Shown here: positions 17,934-25,789 of the stretch, piece by piece | Layout of the letters: each line of letters opens with the position of its first letter | Numbering within the stretch: the first letter of the stretch is position 1 | From: Marinobacter sp. CHS3-4 | Lineage (GTDB): Bacteria; Pseudomonadota; Gammaproteobacteria; Pseudomonadales; Oleiphilaceae | Length of the DNA stretch: 64,000 nucleotides | NCBI RefSeq assembly: GCF_030053415.1 | Contig: NZ_JASGBJ010000001.1 | Coordinates: forward strand, 434,001 to 498,000 | Direction: 5' to 3' | The notes under the pieces: generated by a model | What the model was told of the DNA's origin: nothing | The model's database searches: none | Seen by the model: only the letters and a program-made list of their open reading frames with translations | Translations under genes and position numbers: made by a program

Positions 17934-19934
17934 TTAAGACTCAGGTAGGGATACCGTGAAACGAACGCCGCCTGCCTCGTTCGCAGCCTGAATTCTGCCG
18001 CCGTGGTGTTCGGCAATCAGTCGCGCAATCAGCAGGCCCTGGCCAAGGTGGCCTTCCTGACTGGAACTTCTTACCGAAACAAAGGGGCTGAATATATCCC
18101 GGGCCAGTTCCTCGGGTAGTTCAGAGCCTTCGTTGAACACGCTCAGTAGCAGGTGACGGGGTCCCGACTCCAGTTGGATGTCGATGCGGCCTTTTTCGGG
18201 GGTGAAGTCCCGGGCGTTGTCGACCAATTTGTCCAGCAACTGCACCAGTAATTCCGGCGAGCCGTGGCAGGGAACATCCTGGGACGGGCCTTTGTAAGTG
18301 ATTTCAAAGTCCGGGGCCAGCGCCTGATACGCCTGTGCGGTCTGGGCACAGACATCCGCCAGATCAAACCGTTCCTTTTCGGCGTGGTCCAGGCTCTGTT
18401 CCAGCCGGGCTGCTTCGCTCATACCATGGAGTATCTGGCTGAGGCGATCCGTTGCGCTTCTTGCCCGGGCCAGGTAATTTTCCCGGTCTTCATCGCTGCT
18501 GCTATGTGCCAGGTTCTCCAGAGAGGAACGTACTACGGCAATGGGTGTTTTCAGTTCGTGGGACAAGCGCCGGGAGAAGCTTTCCAGGTAGTGGGTATAG
18601 CCATGGAGTCGTTCGGTGAGGTGCGTGAACTGACGGGAGAGATCCCCCAGTTCGTCTTTGGCTTTGGCGGGCGGCAGGGTATGCAGCAAGCGGCCATCCT
18701 CATCAATGCTGCCGCTGACCGCCCTTTGCAAACGGGTAATACGCCAGGATAACCAACTGGCGTAACCCAACAGCACCAGCATGAGCCCCACCAGCAAGAT
18801 CATACTGCGGGCGATAACCGACCCCAGCGTGCTGCCAGACAGTGTCAGCATCTGATCAAGAGACTCTTCAAGCACCAAGGTGTGGCCACCGGGTAGTGAT
18901 TGGGTGGTGAGCAGATAAAGGTCGCCGTCATTGTGTCGTACCAGACCTTCGTCCGGCATGGTCGCGTCGTTGAACTGTCGCGAATGGTGATCGATCGGCT
19001 GGGGATCCGGCTGATAGGCCCTCACCAGGGCACGTAGACCATTCAGGCTGATGCGCTCGAGAATCTGGAACGGCGTCAGGCTTTCGAAATCCGGTGCGGA
19101 CTGGGTTGCGGGTTGTGCCTGCCGGCCAATCACCCACCCCTGCGGCTCCAGAATCCATGCGTTCTGGCCCGGCGCAATCAGTTGGCTCAGCCGTTGTTCC
19201 AGCGCTGCCTGCCGGCTCAGAATGCGTGCGCTGGGCTGTTTGAAAAGTACCCGGGTTGCACTGTCTGATTCGGCGGCTGGGCCAACCAGTTGGAATCCGA
19301 AATTGCCACCCTGTTCGGGTCGCGGCATGCGCAGCTCCAGTTGGTGACCGTTATCCCCGGTAAATTCCCAGTAACCGCGAAACCGATAATCCAGTTCTGA
19401 CTCATGGCCTGGGATCCGGCTGGTCACCTGGCCCCGCCCCAGACTGCGGATGCGTCGTTCGATCATGCCCCGTGGCTGCTCCAGAAACAGGCGAAGTTCG
19501 TCGAACGCCCGGTCCGGTTGCGATGGGTCGTAGAAGTAACGGTTGCGTTGTTTGATTCGAATCAGCAGATAAAGGTCCTCGCCGTGAACCGCTACCCGCC
19601 AGCTCAGCCGCGATCCGTCGGCAAGCTGATGGCTTTCCTGCCAGGGCTGCCGACCAAGTTCCTCGTCGTAATCTGGCCAGTCGGAACCAAAACCGTCCGG
19701 ATTCAACGTGCGTTGGACGGTGGGTGCGTAAACCACAGGCTGAGTCTCTGTGGCTTCAACACCGTTGGACGAGGGCAGATGAATCAGTGCAGCCAGCCGG
19801 GTCGCCTGGTTTTGTAGCTGTGTGCTGGCTTGTTGGCGCAGTGCGCTATCGAGTTCCAGCACAAACTGAAGGCCGGCCCAGGGGATCAGCAGCATCAACA
19901 GGCTGGCGATGAACAATTGCCGTTTGAGGGTCAC
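17934..19934 (-). CDS. pdsS: Dedicated sortase system sensor histidine kinase PdsS
   Basis: A 666-aa membrane histidine kinase. An N-terminal helix (FIASLLMLLIPWAGLQFVL) and a second near residues 375-400 bracket a periplasmic sensor domain of about 340 residues. HAMP follows, then HisKA with the phospho-acceptor in RRLSHELKTPIAVV, then a HATPase_c domain. The pairing with PdsR and the divergent sortase genes fits the proteobacterial dedicated sortase system, in which this kinase is a named family. The start is GTG 19934, three bases after the pdsR stop. The stimulus is unknown; the large periplasmic domain suggests an envelope signal. Confidence 0.85.
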   Translation of the reverse strand: MTLKRQLFIASLLMLLIPWAGLQFVLELDSALRQQASTQLQNQATRLAALIHLPSSNGVEATETQPVVYAPTVQRTLNPDGFGSDWPDYDEELGRQPWQESHQLADGSRLSWRVAVHGEDLYLLIRIKQRNRYFYDPSQPDRAFDELRLFLEQPRGMIERRIRSLGRGQVTSRIPGHESELDYRFRGYWEFTGDNGHQLELRMPRPEQGGNFGFQLVGPAAESDSATRVLFKQPSARILSRQAALEQRLSQLIAPGQNAWILEPQGWVIGRQAQPATQSAPDFESLTPFQILERISLNGLRALVRAYQPDPQPIDHHSRQFNDATMPDEGLVRHNDGDLYLLTTQSLPGGHTLVLEESLDQMLTLSGSTLGSVIARSMILLVGLMLVLLGYASWLSWRITRLQRAVSGSIDEDGRLLHTLPPAKAKDELGDLSRQFTHLTERLHGYTHYLESFSRRLSHELKTPIAVVRSSLENLAHSSSDEDRENYLARARSATDRLSQILHGMSEAARLEQSLDHAEKERFDLADVCAQTAQAYQALAPDFEITYKGPSQDVPCHGSPELLVQLLDKLVDNARDFTPEKGRIDIQLESGPRHLLLSVFNEGSELPEELARDIFSPFVSVRSSSQEGHLGQGLLIARLIAEHHGGRIQAANEAGGVRFTVSLPES

Positions 19935-19937
19935 GAC

Positions 19938-20639
19938 TTACGCCTCATGGGCATTCCAGCGATAGCCCATGCCGTAGGCGGTGTGAATGCCGTCGAACCC
20001 GCTATCGACGCCCAGAAATTTCCGGCGAATACGTTTGATGTGGGAGGTCACGGTGTTGTCGTCCAGTACCGTGCTGGCTGCTTCCATCAACTGGTCACGG
20101 CTGCGTACATGGCCCGGATGCTGAACCAGTGAATGCAGCATCCAGAATTCCGTGACGGTCAGCTCGATAGCCTGGCCATCCCAGTGGGCGGTCATGCGGT
20201 CCACGTTCAGGGACAGCCTGCCACGGTTCAGCACTTCATCTGGTTGTTTCAGTGCTTCCGACCAGGCATCGGCCCGTCGAAGCAGGGCCGTTACCCGAGC
20301 GAGCAGATGGTCCATGCTCATGTCTTTGGTGACGTAATCGTCAGCACCAAGGCGCAAACCATGCACCGAATCAATGTCGCTGTCCCGCGCGGTCAGGAAA
20401 ATGATGGGCAGCGTGGCAGACAGCCCCCGCAAGTCCTGGCAAAGGGTAAAGCCGCCCTCAGGTTCATCGCCCAGGCCCACATCGATAATCGCCAGGTCCG
20501 GTAACGCTGTCCGCATCGCCTGAAAGGCGCTGGCCCGGTCGCCGTAGGTCGACACGCGGTAACCGCGACGCTCAAACGCATCGCGATAGTTCTCGCGGAT
20601 GGCGGGCTCGTCTTCAATCAGCACAATATGACGCTTCAT
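19938..20639 (-). CDS. pdsR: Dedicated sortase system response regulator PdsR
   Basis: A 233-aa OmpR-type regulator. The receiver domain has the acidic pair in IVLIEDEPAIR, the phosphorylated Asp in LAIIDVGLGDE, the Thr in IIFLTARDSD and Lys in YVTKDMSMDH. The C-terminal winged helix ends with TVTSHIKRIRRKF and a GMGYRW hairpin. ATG 20639 is used; upstream in-frame codons lack the receiver start. It forms an operon with pdsS downstream and is divergent from the sortase substrate gene across about 210 bases. That region is the natural place for PdsR-controlled promoters, but no clear direct repeat was found there. Confidence 0.88.
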   Translation of the reverse strand: MKRHIVLIEDEPAIRENYRDAFERRGYRVSTYGDRASAFQAMRTALPDLAIIDVGLGDEPEGGFTLCQDLRGLSATLPIIFLTARDSDIDSVHGLRLGADDYVTKDMSMDHLLARVTALLRRADAWSEALKQPDEVLNRGRLSLNVDRMTAHWDGQAIELTVTEFWMLHSLVQHPGHVRSRDQLMEAASTVLDDNTVTSHIKRIRRKFLGVDSGFDGIHTAYGMGYRWNAHEA

Positions 20640-20849
20640 AACTCGAATCGGCTTCCTGTAAACACAGGGCCCATTTAACCACGGTGCGGTGTCAGAACAA
20701 GAGCGCAGAGCGCCTTCGCCACAATTCATCATTTTTTACCGGGCAGTTTGTCTTTTTCTGGCACCGGATCGTCTTTTCCGGTTGCTGAAATAGCCTGCAA
20801 TCGCTCCCGATACGGAGCCGTTTCATCAGGCTGGAAAAGGAACCGAATT

Positions 20850-23009
20850 ATGCTGCGAACCTACTCACTATCGATGCCCGCGCATCGCCAGAGCAAGCGA
20901 ACAACCCTGCTTGATCGCCGTCGTGTTCGTCGAATCATGGAAGGTGTTTCTCTCTGGCTGGCAATGCTGCTGTTGCTGTTCGTTCAGCCCATATTTGCCG
21001 AAGCAAATGAGCGCGAACAGGGTGTGGGTCAGCTGCGATTTGTGGACAACCAGGGGCGAGCTACCGAATCGGCGACTTTGATTAATACCGATTATCAGGT
21101 GGACGTGACCGGCCTGATTGCCGATGTCCATCTGAAGCAGACCTTCCGCAACCCTAGTCAGAACTGGCGGGAGGCGGTTTTCGTGTTCCCGCTGTCAGAA
21201 GGAGCGAGTGTCTATGGCCTCACCATGACGGCGGGCGAACGCAGGATTGTGGGCGAAATCCGCGAAAAAGCGGTGGCCAAAAAGGAATACGCCAAAGCCA
21301 AGAGCGAGGGGCGGAAGGCCGCCAGGGTAGAGCAGCAGCGGCCGAACCTGTTCACCACGCATCTGGCGAACATACCGCCGGGCGAGGCCATTGTGGTGGA
21401 GTTGGATTACCAGCAGGCCGTTCGGTATCAGTCTGGCCTGTTCGAGCTGCGCCTGCCCACCACCATGACGCCTCGGTATATGCCGGGCAAGCCGCTGAAT
21501 CAGAACCCGTTTGCTGGCCCCAGGCAGTGGCAGGGTGGTTGGGCGACTCCGACCGGAGAGGTGCCAGACGCAGACAAAATCAGCCCTTTTACTGTGCGGC
21601 GTTCCGATCTTCAGCCTGACAGCCATAACGCCACCGTAGTCATGAATATCAACGCCGGCCTGCCGGTAAGCCGTGTCAGTAGCCCCAGCCACAAGCTGAA
21701 CTCAACCTGGAACGGTCATTCGGTGGAAGTCACGCCGGAGCAAACGACCATCCCAATGGATCGGGATATGGTGGTGCGTTGGGCGCCTGCAAGAGGCATG
21801 GCGCCATCGGCGGCCGTGTTTCAGGAGCAGTGGCAGGGCGAGGACTACCTGATGGCGATGATGATTCCCGGCCTGGAATCGGAACAGCGAATCGCCAGAG
21901 AACTGGTGTTCGTGATCGACACGTCCGGGTCGATGGCCGGAGAGTCCATACGTCAGGCCCGACAATCGCTGATGCGTGGTCTGGGCACCCTTGGCCCGGA
22001 TGACACCTTCAACGTGATTCAATTTAACAGCCAGACGGCGTCCCTGTTCATGGGGTCGGTACCGGCCAACGGCAACAACCTGGCACGAGCACATCGCTAT
22101 GTTCGCAATCTGACCGCTGACGGCGGCACGGAGATGGCACCGGCATTGGACGCGGCCCTTCAAGATCACCGCGTCGAGACGGTGGCCGGCAACCAGCGAC
22201 TGCGACAGGTGGTTTTCATTACCGACGGATCTGTGGGCAATGAGGCCGCACTGTTTCGCCAGATTCGCCAGCAATTGGGTGATACCCGGCTGTTCACGGT
22301 GGGCATCGGTTCTGCCCCAAACATGCATTTCATGCGTGAGGCCGCCCGATACGGCCGTGGCACCTACACCGCCATCAGCAGCACATCGGATGTGAAACGC
22401 CCGCTCGATGAGCTGTTTGGCAAGATGGAATCGCCGGTGCTGACCGACATTCAGGTAGACTGGCCGCAAAGCGGCGCCAATCAGAATGCCCAGCCCAGAA
22501 GAATCGGTGACCTGTTCCTGGGCGAGCCGATGGTTCAGGTCGTACGTGGTCATCAGCCTAACGGTCGCCTGACGATGTCTGGCCGATTGCCAGACGGCAG
22601 TCAGTGGACCGAAACCCTGAATCTGGAAAACGCAGCCCTTGGATCGGGGCTGCATCGCGTCTGGGCCAGGGAGCAGATTGATGGACTGTTAGCGGCCCGA
22701 ACGCTGGGGCAAAGCAAGGGCGAAGAATCAGAAACCACGGTGCAGGCGCAGGTAACCGCCCTGGGCCTGGAACACCAGTTGATCACTCCCTACACCAGTT
22801 TCCTGGCGGTGGACAAAACACCTGCCCGGCCTGCGGAATCGGCGCTTACCTCCGACAGTGTTCCGACGTTACTGCCCGCCGGCTCGAGCGCGGGCATGTT
22901 GCGATACCCCCAGACGGCCACTTGGGCCCCGCTAATGCAGGCGTTGGGTCTGCTCGGGCTGATGATCAGTGGCGCCATTGGTTTGCTCAGGCGGAGGGTC
23001 TTTGTATGA
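20850..23009 (+). CDS. Marine proteobacterial sortase target protein (VIT and vWA domains)
   Basis: A 719-aa exported protein, the expected single substrate of the dedicated sortase. An extended basic N-terminus (residues 1-30) precedes a signal helix ending near IFAEANE. A VIT domain (about residues 60-190) is followed by a von Willebrand A domain (about 345-520) whose MIDAS begins FVIDTSGSMAGES. The C-terminus has a sorting signal: pentapeptide YPQTA at residues 686-690, a hydrophobic segment (LMQALGLLGLMISGAIGLL) and a basic tail LRRRVFV. ATG 20850 is chosen because an aaaagga ribosome site precedes it. The stop overlaps the sortase start, so the two are coupled. Confidence 0.9.
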   Translation: MLRTYSLSMPAHRQSKRTTLLDRRRVRRIMEGVSLWLAMLLLLFVQPIFAEANEREQGVGQLRFVDNQGRATESATLINTDYQVDVTGLIADVHLKQTFRNPSQNWREAVFVFPLSEGASVYGLTMTAGERRIVGEIREKAVAKKEYAKAKSEGRKAARVEQQRPNLFTTHLANIPPGEAIVVELDYQQAVRYQSGLFELRLPTTMTPRYMPGKPLNQNPFAGPRQWQGGWATPTGEVPDADKISPFTVRRSDLQPDSHNATVVMNINAGLPVSRVSSPSHKLNSTWNGHSVEVTPEQTTIPMDRDMVVRWAPARGMAPSAAVFQEQWQGEDYLMAMMIPGLESEQRIARELVFVIDTSGSMAGESIRQARQSLMRGLGTLGPDDTFNVIQFNSQTASLFMGSVPANGNNLARAHRYVRNLTADGGTEMAPALDAALQDHRVETVAGNQRLRQVVFITDGSVGNEAALFRQIRQQLGDTRLFTVGIGSAPNMHFMREAARYGRGTYTAISSTSDVKRPLDELFGKMESPVLTDIQVDWPQSGANQNAQPRRIGDLFLGEPMVQVVRGHQPNGRLTMSGRLPDGSQWTETLNLENAALGSGLHRVWAREQIDGLLAARTLGQSKGEESETTVQAQVTALGLEHQLITPYTSFLAVDKTPARPAESALTSDSVPTLLPAGSSAGMLRYPQTATWAPLMQALGLLGLMISGAIGLLRRRVFV

Positions 23010-23587
23010 AATCCTTGCTGTGTCTTTTTACCGTGTCTTCTTTTGCTGCCCTGGCGTTCGGCTTGTGGATCCCGTTCAAGGCATTGATTGCTCAGGAATT
23101 ACTGGAGCTGGCCTGGGCGGAAAGCCAGGCGCGACAACAACAGGTTCGGCCCTGGCCCTGGGCAGACACCTGGCCGGTTGCCCGGCTGAATTTTGCTGAG
23201 CCTCAGCAATCCATGATCGTTCTGGACGGTGCTCACGGCGAAAGCCTGGCCTTCGGGCCGGGACAGGTGTTTGGCGATGGTGGACGGGCCGGGCCAACGG
23301 TGATTGCCGGTCATCGGGACACTCATTTCAAAAGCCTCGAACACCTTAAGAGAGGCAGTAGACTGCGACTTCAGGATCGTGATGGTCAGTGGCGAAGCTT
23401 TCGGGTCAGCGCTACACGGGTGGTGGACAGTCGTCATCAATTGATCAACACCGATGCGCTACCGGAAGACGCGCTTTTGTTGGTGACCTGCTACCCGTTT
23501 GATGGCCTGGAAAGCCGAGGACCGCTACGCTATGTGGTAGAAGCCGTAGCAACGTCTAGTGGATATCCGTCAGTTGTCGAAAGCTGA
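23006..23587 (+). CDS. Class GN sortase
   Basis: A 193-aa sortase, a membrane-bound cysteine transpeptidase. One N-terminal membrane helix (about residues 8-27) is followed by the beta-barrel domain. The catalytic triad is visible as His103 in IAGHRDTHF, Cys162 in LLVTCYPFDG and Arg175 in GPLRYVVEA. In this dedicated system, found in Gram-negative proteobacteria, the enzyme acts on the protein encoded immediately upstream. ATG 23006 overlaps the upstream stop as ATGA. What the substrate is attached to in a Gram-negative envelope is not established. Confidence 0.93.
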   Translation: MKSLLCLFTVSSFAALAFGLWIPFKALIAQELLELAWAESQARQQQVRPWPWADTWPVARLNFAEPQQSMIVLDGAHGESLAFGPGQVFGDGGRAGPTVIAGHRDTHFKSLEHLKRGSRLRLQDRDGQWRSFRVSATRVVDSRHQLINTDALPEDALLLVTCYPFDGLESRGPLRYVVEAVATSSGYPSVVES

Positions 23588-23634
23588 AATTGGCGTACAC
23601 TTGTGCGCCATATAACAGCCACAGAGTGTTTTAA

Positions 23635-24345
23635 ATGGGATTGCTGAGAAAAGTGCTCGCCTGGTTGAGCGTACCGGTGATTTGCCTGTTCGCTCTGCTT
23701 TTCTATCTGGCGCGGCCTTTTAACCCGGATAACAACCGATATCTGGCCTGGGTGATCGCCAGGGTGGGAAGAGCCCTTCTGGGCATTCAGTGCACCGTAA
23801 GCGGCAAAGACAACATACCCACCGACCGCCCCACCGTGGTCATTGCCAATCATCAACACAACGACGACCTGTTCATTCTGGGTGACTTACTCCCCCGCCG
23901 CACGGTGACTGTTGGCAAGTCCTCTCTGGTGTGGGTGCCGTTTTTTGGGCAGGTGTTCTGGCTAGGTGGCAACGTGATAATCAATCGGGGACGATCCACC
24001 AAAGCCGTTGCGGTGATGCGGGCGACGGCCAATGCCATTCGGGAAGAGCGCAAAAGCCTGTGGGTGTTCCCTGAAGGCACTCGCAGCCGTGGTCGTGGCC
24101 TTCAGAGCTTCAAGAAAGGGGCGTTTCATTCTGCTGTTGCGGCCGGTGCGCCGATTACCATGATCTGTGTCAGCCCCTATCACGACAAGACATCGGGCTG
24201 GAGCGGGCGACGTGAGTCGGTCAGCATCCGCGTCCTGCCGCCGGTGGAAACGGACGGTCTGACATCGGACGATATCCCCAACCTCATGCGTGATTGCCAT
24301 GAGGCCATGCAGAAGACCATAGAAACGCTGCCAACCAGTAGCTGA
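23635..24345 (+). CDS. 1-acylglycerol-3-phosphate acyltransferase (PlsC-like)
   Basis: A 236-aa membrane acyltransferase expected to convert lysophosphatidic acid to phosphatidic acid with acyl-ACP or acyl-CoA. An N-terminal hydrophobic segment (VPVICLFALLFYLARPF) precedes the catalytic motif NHQHNDD (HX4D) near residue 80 and the substrate motif FPEGTRSRGRG near residue 145. Length matches PlsC. It begins 47 bases after the sortase gene in the same direction and might share its transcript, though PlsC-type proteins are not known as part of the sortase system. The stop is followed by a 113-base gap. Confidence 0.88.
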   Translation: MGLLRKVLAWLSVPVICLFALLFYLARPFNPDNNRYLAWVIARVGRALLGIQCTVSGKDNIPTDRPTVVIANHQHNDDLFILGDLLPRRTVTVGKSSLVWVPFFGQVFWLGGNVIINRGRSTKAVAVMRATANAIREERKSLWVFPEGTRSRGRGLQSFKKGAFHSAVAAGAPITMICVSPYHDKTSGWSGRRESVSIRVLPPVETDGLTSDDIPNLMRDCHEAMQKTIETLPTSS

Positions 24346-24458
24346 TCCGTAGTGTGACGGCGGTCAGCGGAAGTGCTTGAAGCAAATCTGGAAAACGGGC
24401 AGTCTCCCGATAGGCTAGTTGGCAAGTCACTCGGCCTCATTGAATCGAAAGGTGGGTT

Positions 24459-24701
24459 ATGAATCTGATTCTGTTTCTGATCATCGGTGGTATTGCAGGC
24501 TGGCTCGCGGGCCTGATCATGAAGGGGCGCGGGTTTGGCATCATGGCCAATATTGGCATTGGTATTGTCGGGTCCTTTCTCGGGGGCTTCGTGTTTCGTC
24601 TGCTTGGCCTGGCCGCACAGGGGGCTGTCGGGGAGCTGGTGACGGCGACCGTCGGTGCCGTGCTGCTGCTGGCGATCGTTAGCGCCATCAAGAAGGCCTG
24701 A
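24459..24701 (+). CDS. GlsB/YeaQ/YmgE family stress-response membrane protein
   Basis: An 80-aa hydrophobic protein with three predicted membrane helices and the Gly-rich pattern of the transglycosylase-associated family: IIGGIAGWLAGLIMKGRGFG, then NIGIGIVGSFLGGFVFRLLG. Members are small inner-membrane proteins, often induced by stress, without a proven biochemical role. The start is preceded by aaaggtggg. The MAPEG gene begins two bases after the stop, which suggests a two-gene operon. Confidence 0.88.
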   Translation: MNLILFLIIGGIAGWLAGLIMKGRGFGIMANIGIGIVGSFLGGFVFRLLGLAAQGAVGELVTATVGAVLLLAIVSAIKKA

Positions 24702-24703
24702 CG

Positions 24704-25105
24704 ATGATCGTACCCGTTACCGCAGTATTTGCGGCCGTACTAGGTTTGCTTCTTCTGGTCCTGTCGTCCCTGGTGGTGCGCTACCGTCTCAAGTTCAAAA
24801 AGGGGCTGGGCGTTACTGAGGATAGAGGCTTCCAGGCCGCCGTAAGGGCACAGGCCAATCTGATCGAATACGCGCCTATGGCGTTGATTATGCTGGCCAT
24901 TGCCGAACTTAACGGCGTGCCCAGCACATGGGTGTACTGGAGTGGCATGGGGCTGGTGGTAGGCCGGTTATTGCACGCCTTCGGCATGATCAATGGCAAG
25001 GGAGGTCCGCATGTGGCGCGTCTGGCGGGCACCGTTCTGACCTGGCTGGCCATTCTGGTGGTGGCCCTGCTGCTTATCTGGAACGTGGTTCAGGTTTACG
25101 GGTAG
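24704..25105 (+). CDS. MAPEG family membrane protein
   Basis: A 133-aa protein with four predicted membrane helices. The family signature appears as FQAAVRAQANLIEYAPMALI after the first loop, followed by GRLLHAFGMINGK. Members of the MAPEG superfamily include glutathione transferases and related enzymes, but bacterial members of this size are mostly uncharacterised. It is probably co-transcribed with the preceding GlsB-like gene. It converges on the OmpA-like gene. Between the two stops is a perfect seven-base stem with a four-base loop (25126-25143) that may act as a terminator, although it lacks a T run. Confidence 0.85.
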   Translation: MIVPVTAVFAAVLGLLLLVLSSLVVRYRLKFKKGLGVTEDRGFQAAVRAQANLIEYAPMALIMLAIAELNGVPSTWVYWSGMGLVVGRLLHAFGMINGKGGPHVARLAGTVLTWLAILVVALLLIWNVVQVYG

Positions 25106-25133
25106 CCGCGCCGGCATTGGGTACCGGCCCTGG

Positions 25134-25580
25134 TTACAGGGCCCGGGCCATATCCACAATGGTGTATTCCAGCTCGAGGCGCCGGTTGGCCGCGTGATCT
25201 TCGGGCCTGGCCAGCGGTTTATCACTGCCCCATCCTGTCATGGATATCTGAGAGTCTCTCGCCCCCTGTCGAATCATCAGTTTGGCCGCGGTGCTTGCCC
25301 GCAATCGCGACAGAAACTGATTGTATTCACCCACCCCGAAGACATCCGAGTGGCCATGAATGTGCACACTGGCCCCAGGGTTGTGTTTTAGCCATAGAGC
25401 ATGCTGGCGCAGCAATGCCTGGTCTTCCTCGTTGAGACGGTGCTGGTTGAAACCGAAGTGAAAACGCAGCCGATGCGGGCGCTTCGGAGTCTGATCCGTC
25501 GTTGCCACTTGCAGGGGCATCCCTGCGGCTAGAGAGACACTGGCAAGCAATGTCGGGTTGTCCAGTACAAGTACAGTCAT
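25134..25580 (-). CDS. Short OmpA-like peptidoglycan-binding domain protein
   Basis: A 148-aa protein that is little more than one OmpA_C domain. The peptidoglycan-binding pattern is clear: LRFHFGFNQHRLNEEDQALL, VHIHGHSDVFGVGEYN and LSRLRASTAAKLMIRQGA, ending near ANRRLELEY. ATG 25580 follows a gaggaatt ribosome site. The first 28 residues are hydrophobic but lack a basic start or obvious cleavage site, so export is uncertain. The dedicated sortase system often includes an OmpA-type protein (PdsO). This one lies 1.5 kb from the sortase gene on the opposite strand, and whether it is that component is unclear. Confidence 0.72.
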   Translation of the reverse strand: MTVLVLDNPTLLASVSLAAGMPLQVATTDQTPKRPHRLRFHFGFNQHRLNEEDQALLRQHALWLKHNPGASVHIHGHSDVFGVGEYNQFLSRLRASTAAKLMIRQGARDSQISMTGWGSDKPLARPEDHAANRRLELEYTIVDMARAL

Positions 25581-25615
25581 GATGAATTCCTCGACGATGT
25601 TATCTGTTCTTTTTA

Positions 25616-25649
25616 TTGTTCCGGCAACTATTCGTGTTGGCCGGAACAA
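25616..25649. repeat. Perfect 10-base inverted repeat upstream of the OmpA-like gene
   Basis: TTGTTCCGGC at 25616-25625 is the exact reverse complement of GCCGGAACAA at 25640-25649, with a 14-base spacer. It lies 36 bases upstream of the OmpA-like start and about 140 bases upstream of the divergent rhomboid gene. It could be a regulator site or a leader hairpin for the minus-strand transcript. No T run follows on either strand close enough for a standard terminator. Confidence 0.5.
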
Positions 25650-25789
25650 CCGCAATAGGCGAATGGTCTTACCCTTTCGCTTCAGGTTCATTACACCGCG
25701 AAAATAAGGCCACGCTGTGGTAAAAAGCAGGATCGTTAAGGCGAACTATGATGAATTATGACAACCCCCTGAATGACACTTGCTGATCT

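Noticed and set aside
21702..22655. Long antisense frame (317 aa) inside the sortase substrate gene
   Set aside because: It is antisense to the vWA domain, whose coding frame is certain, and its product has no recognisable motif.
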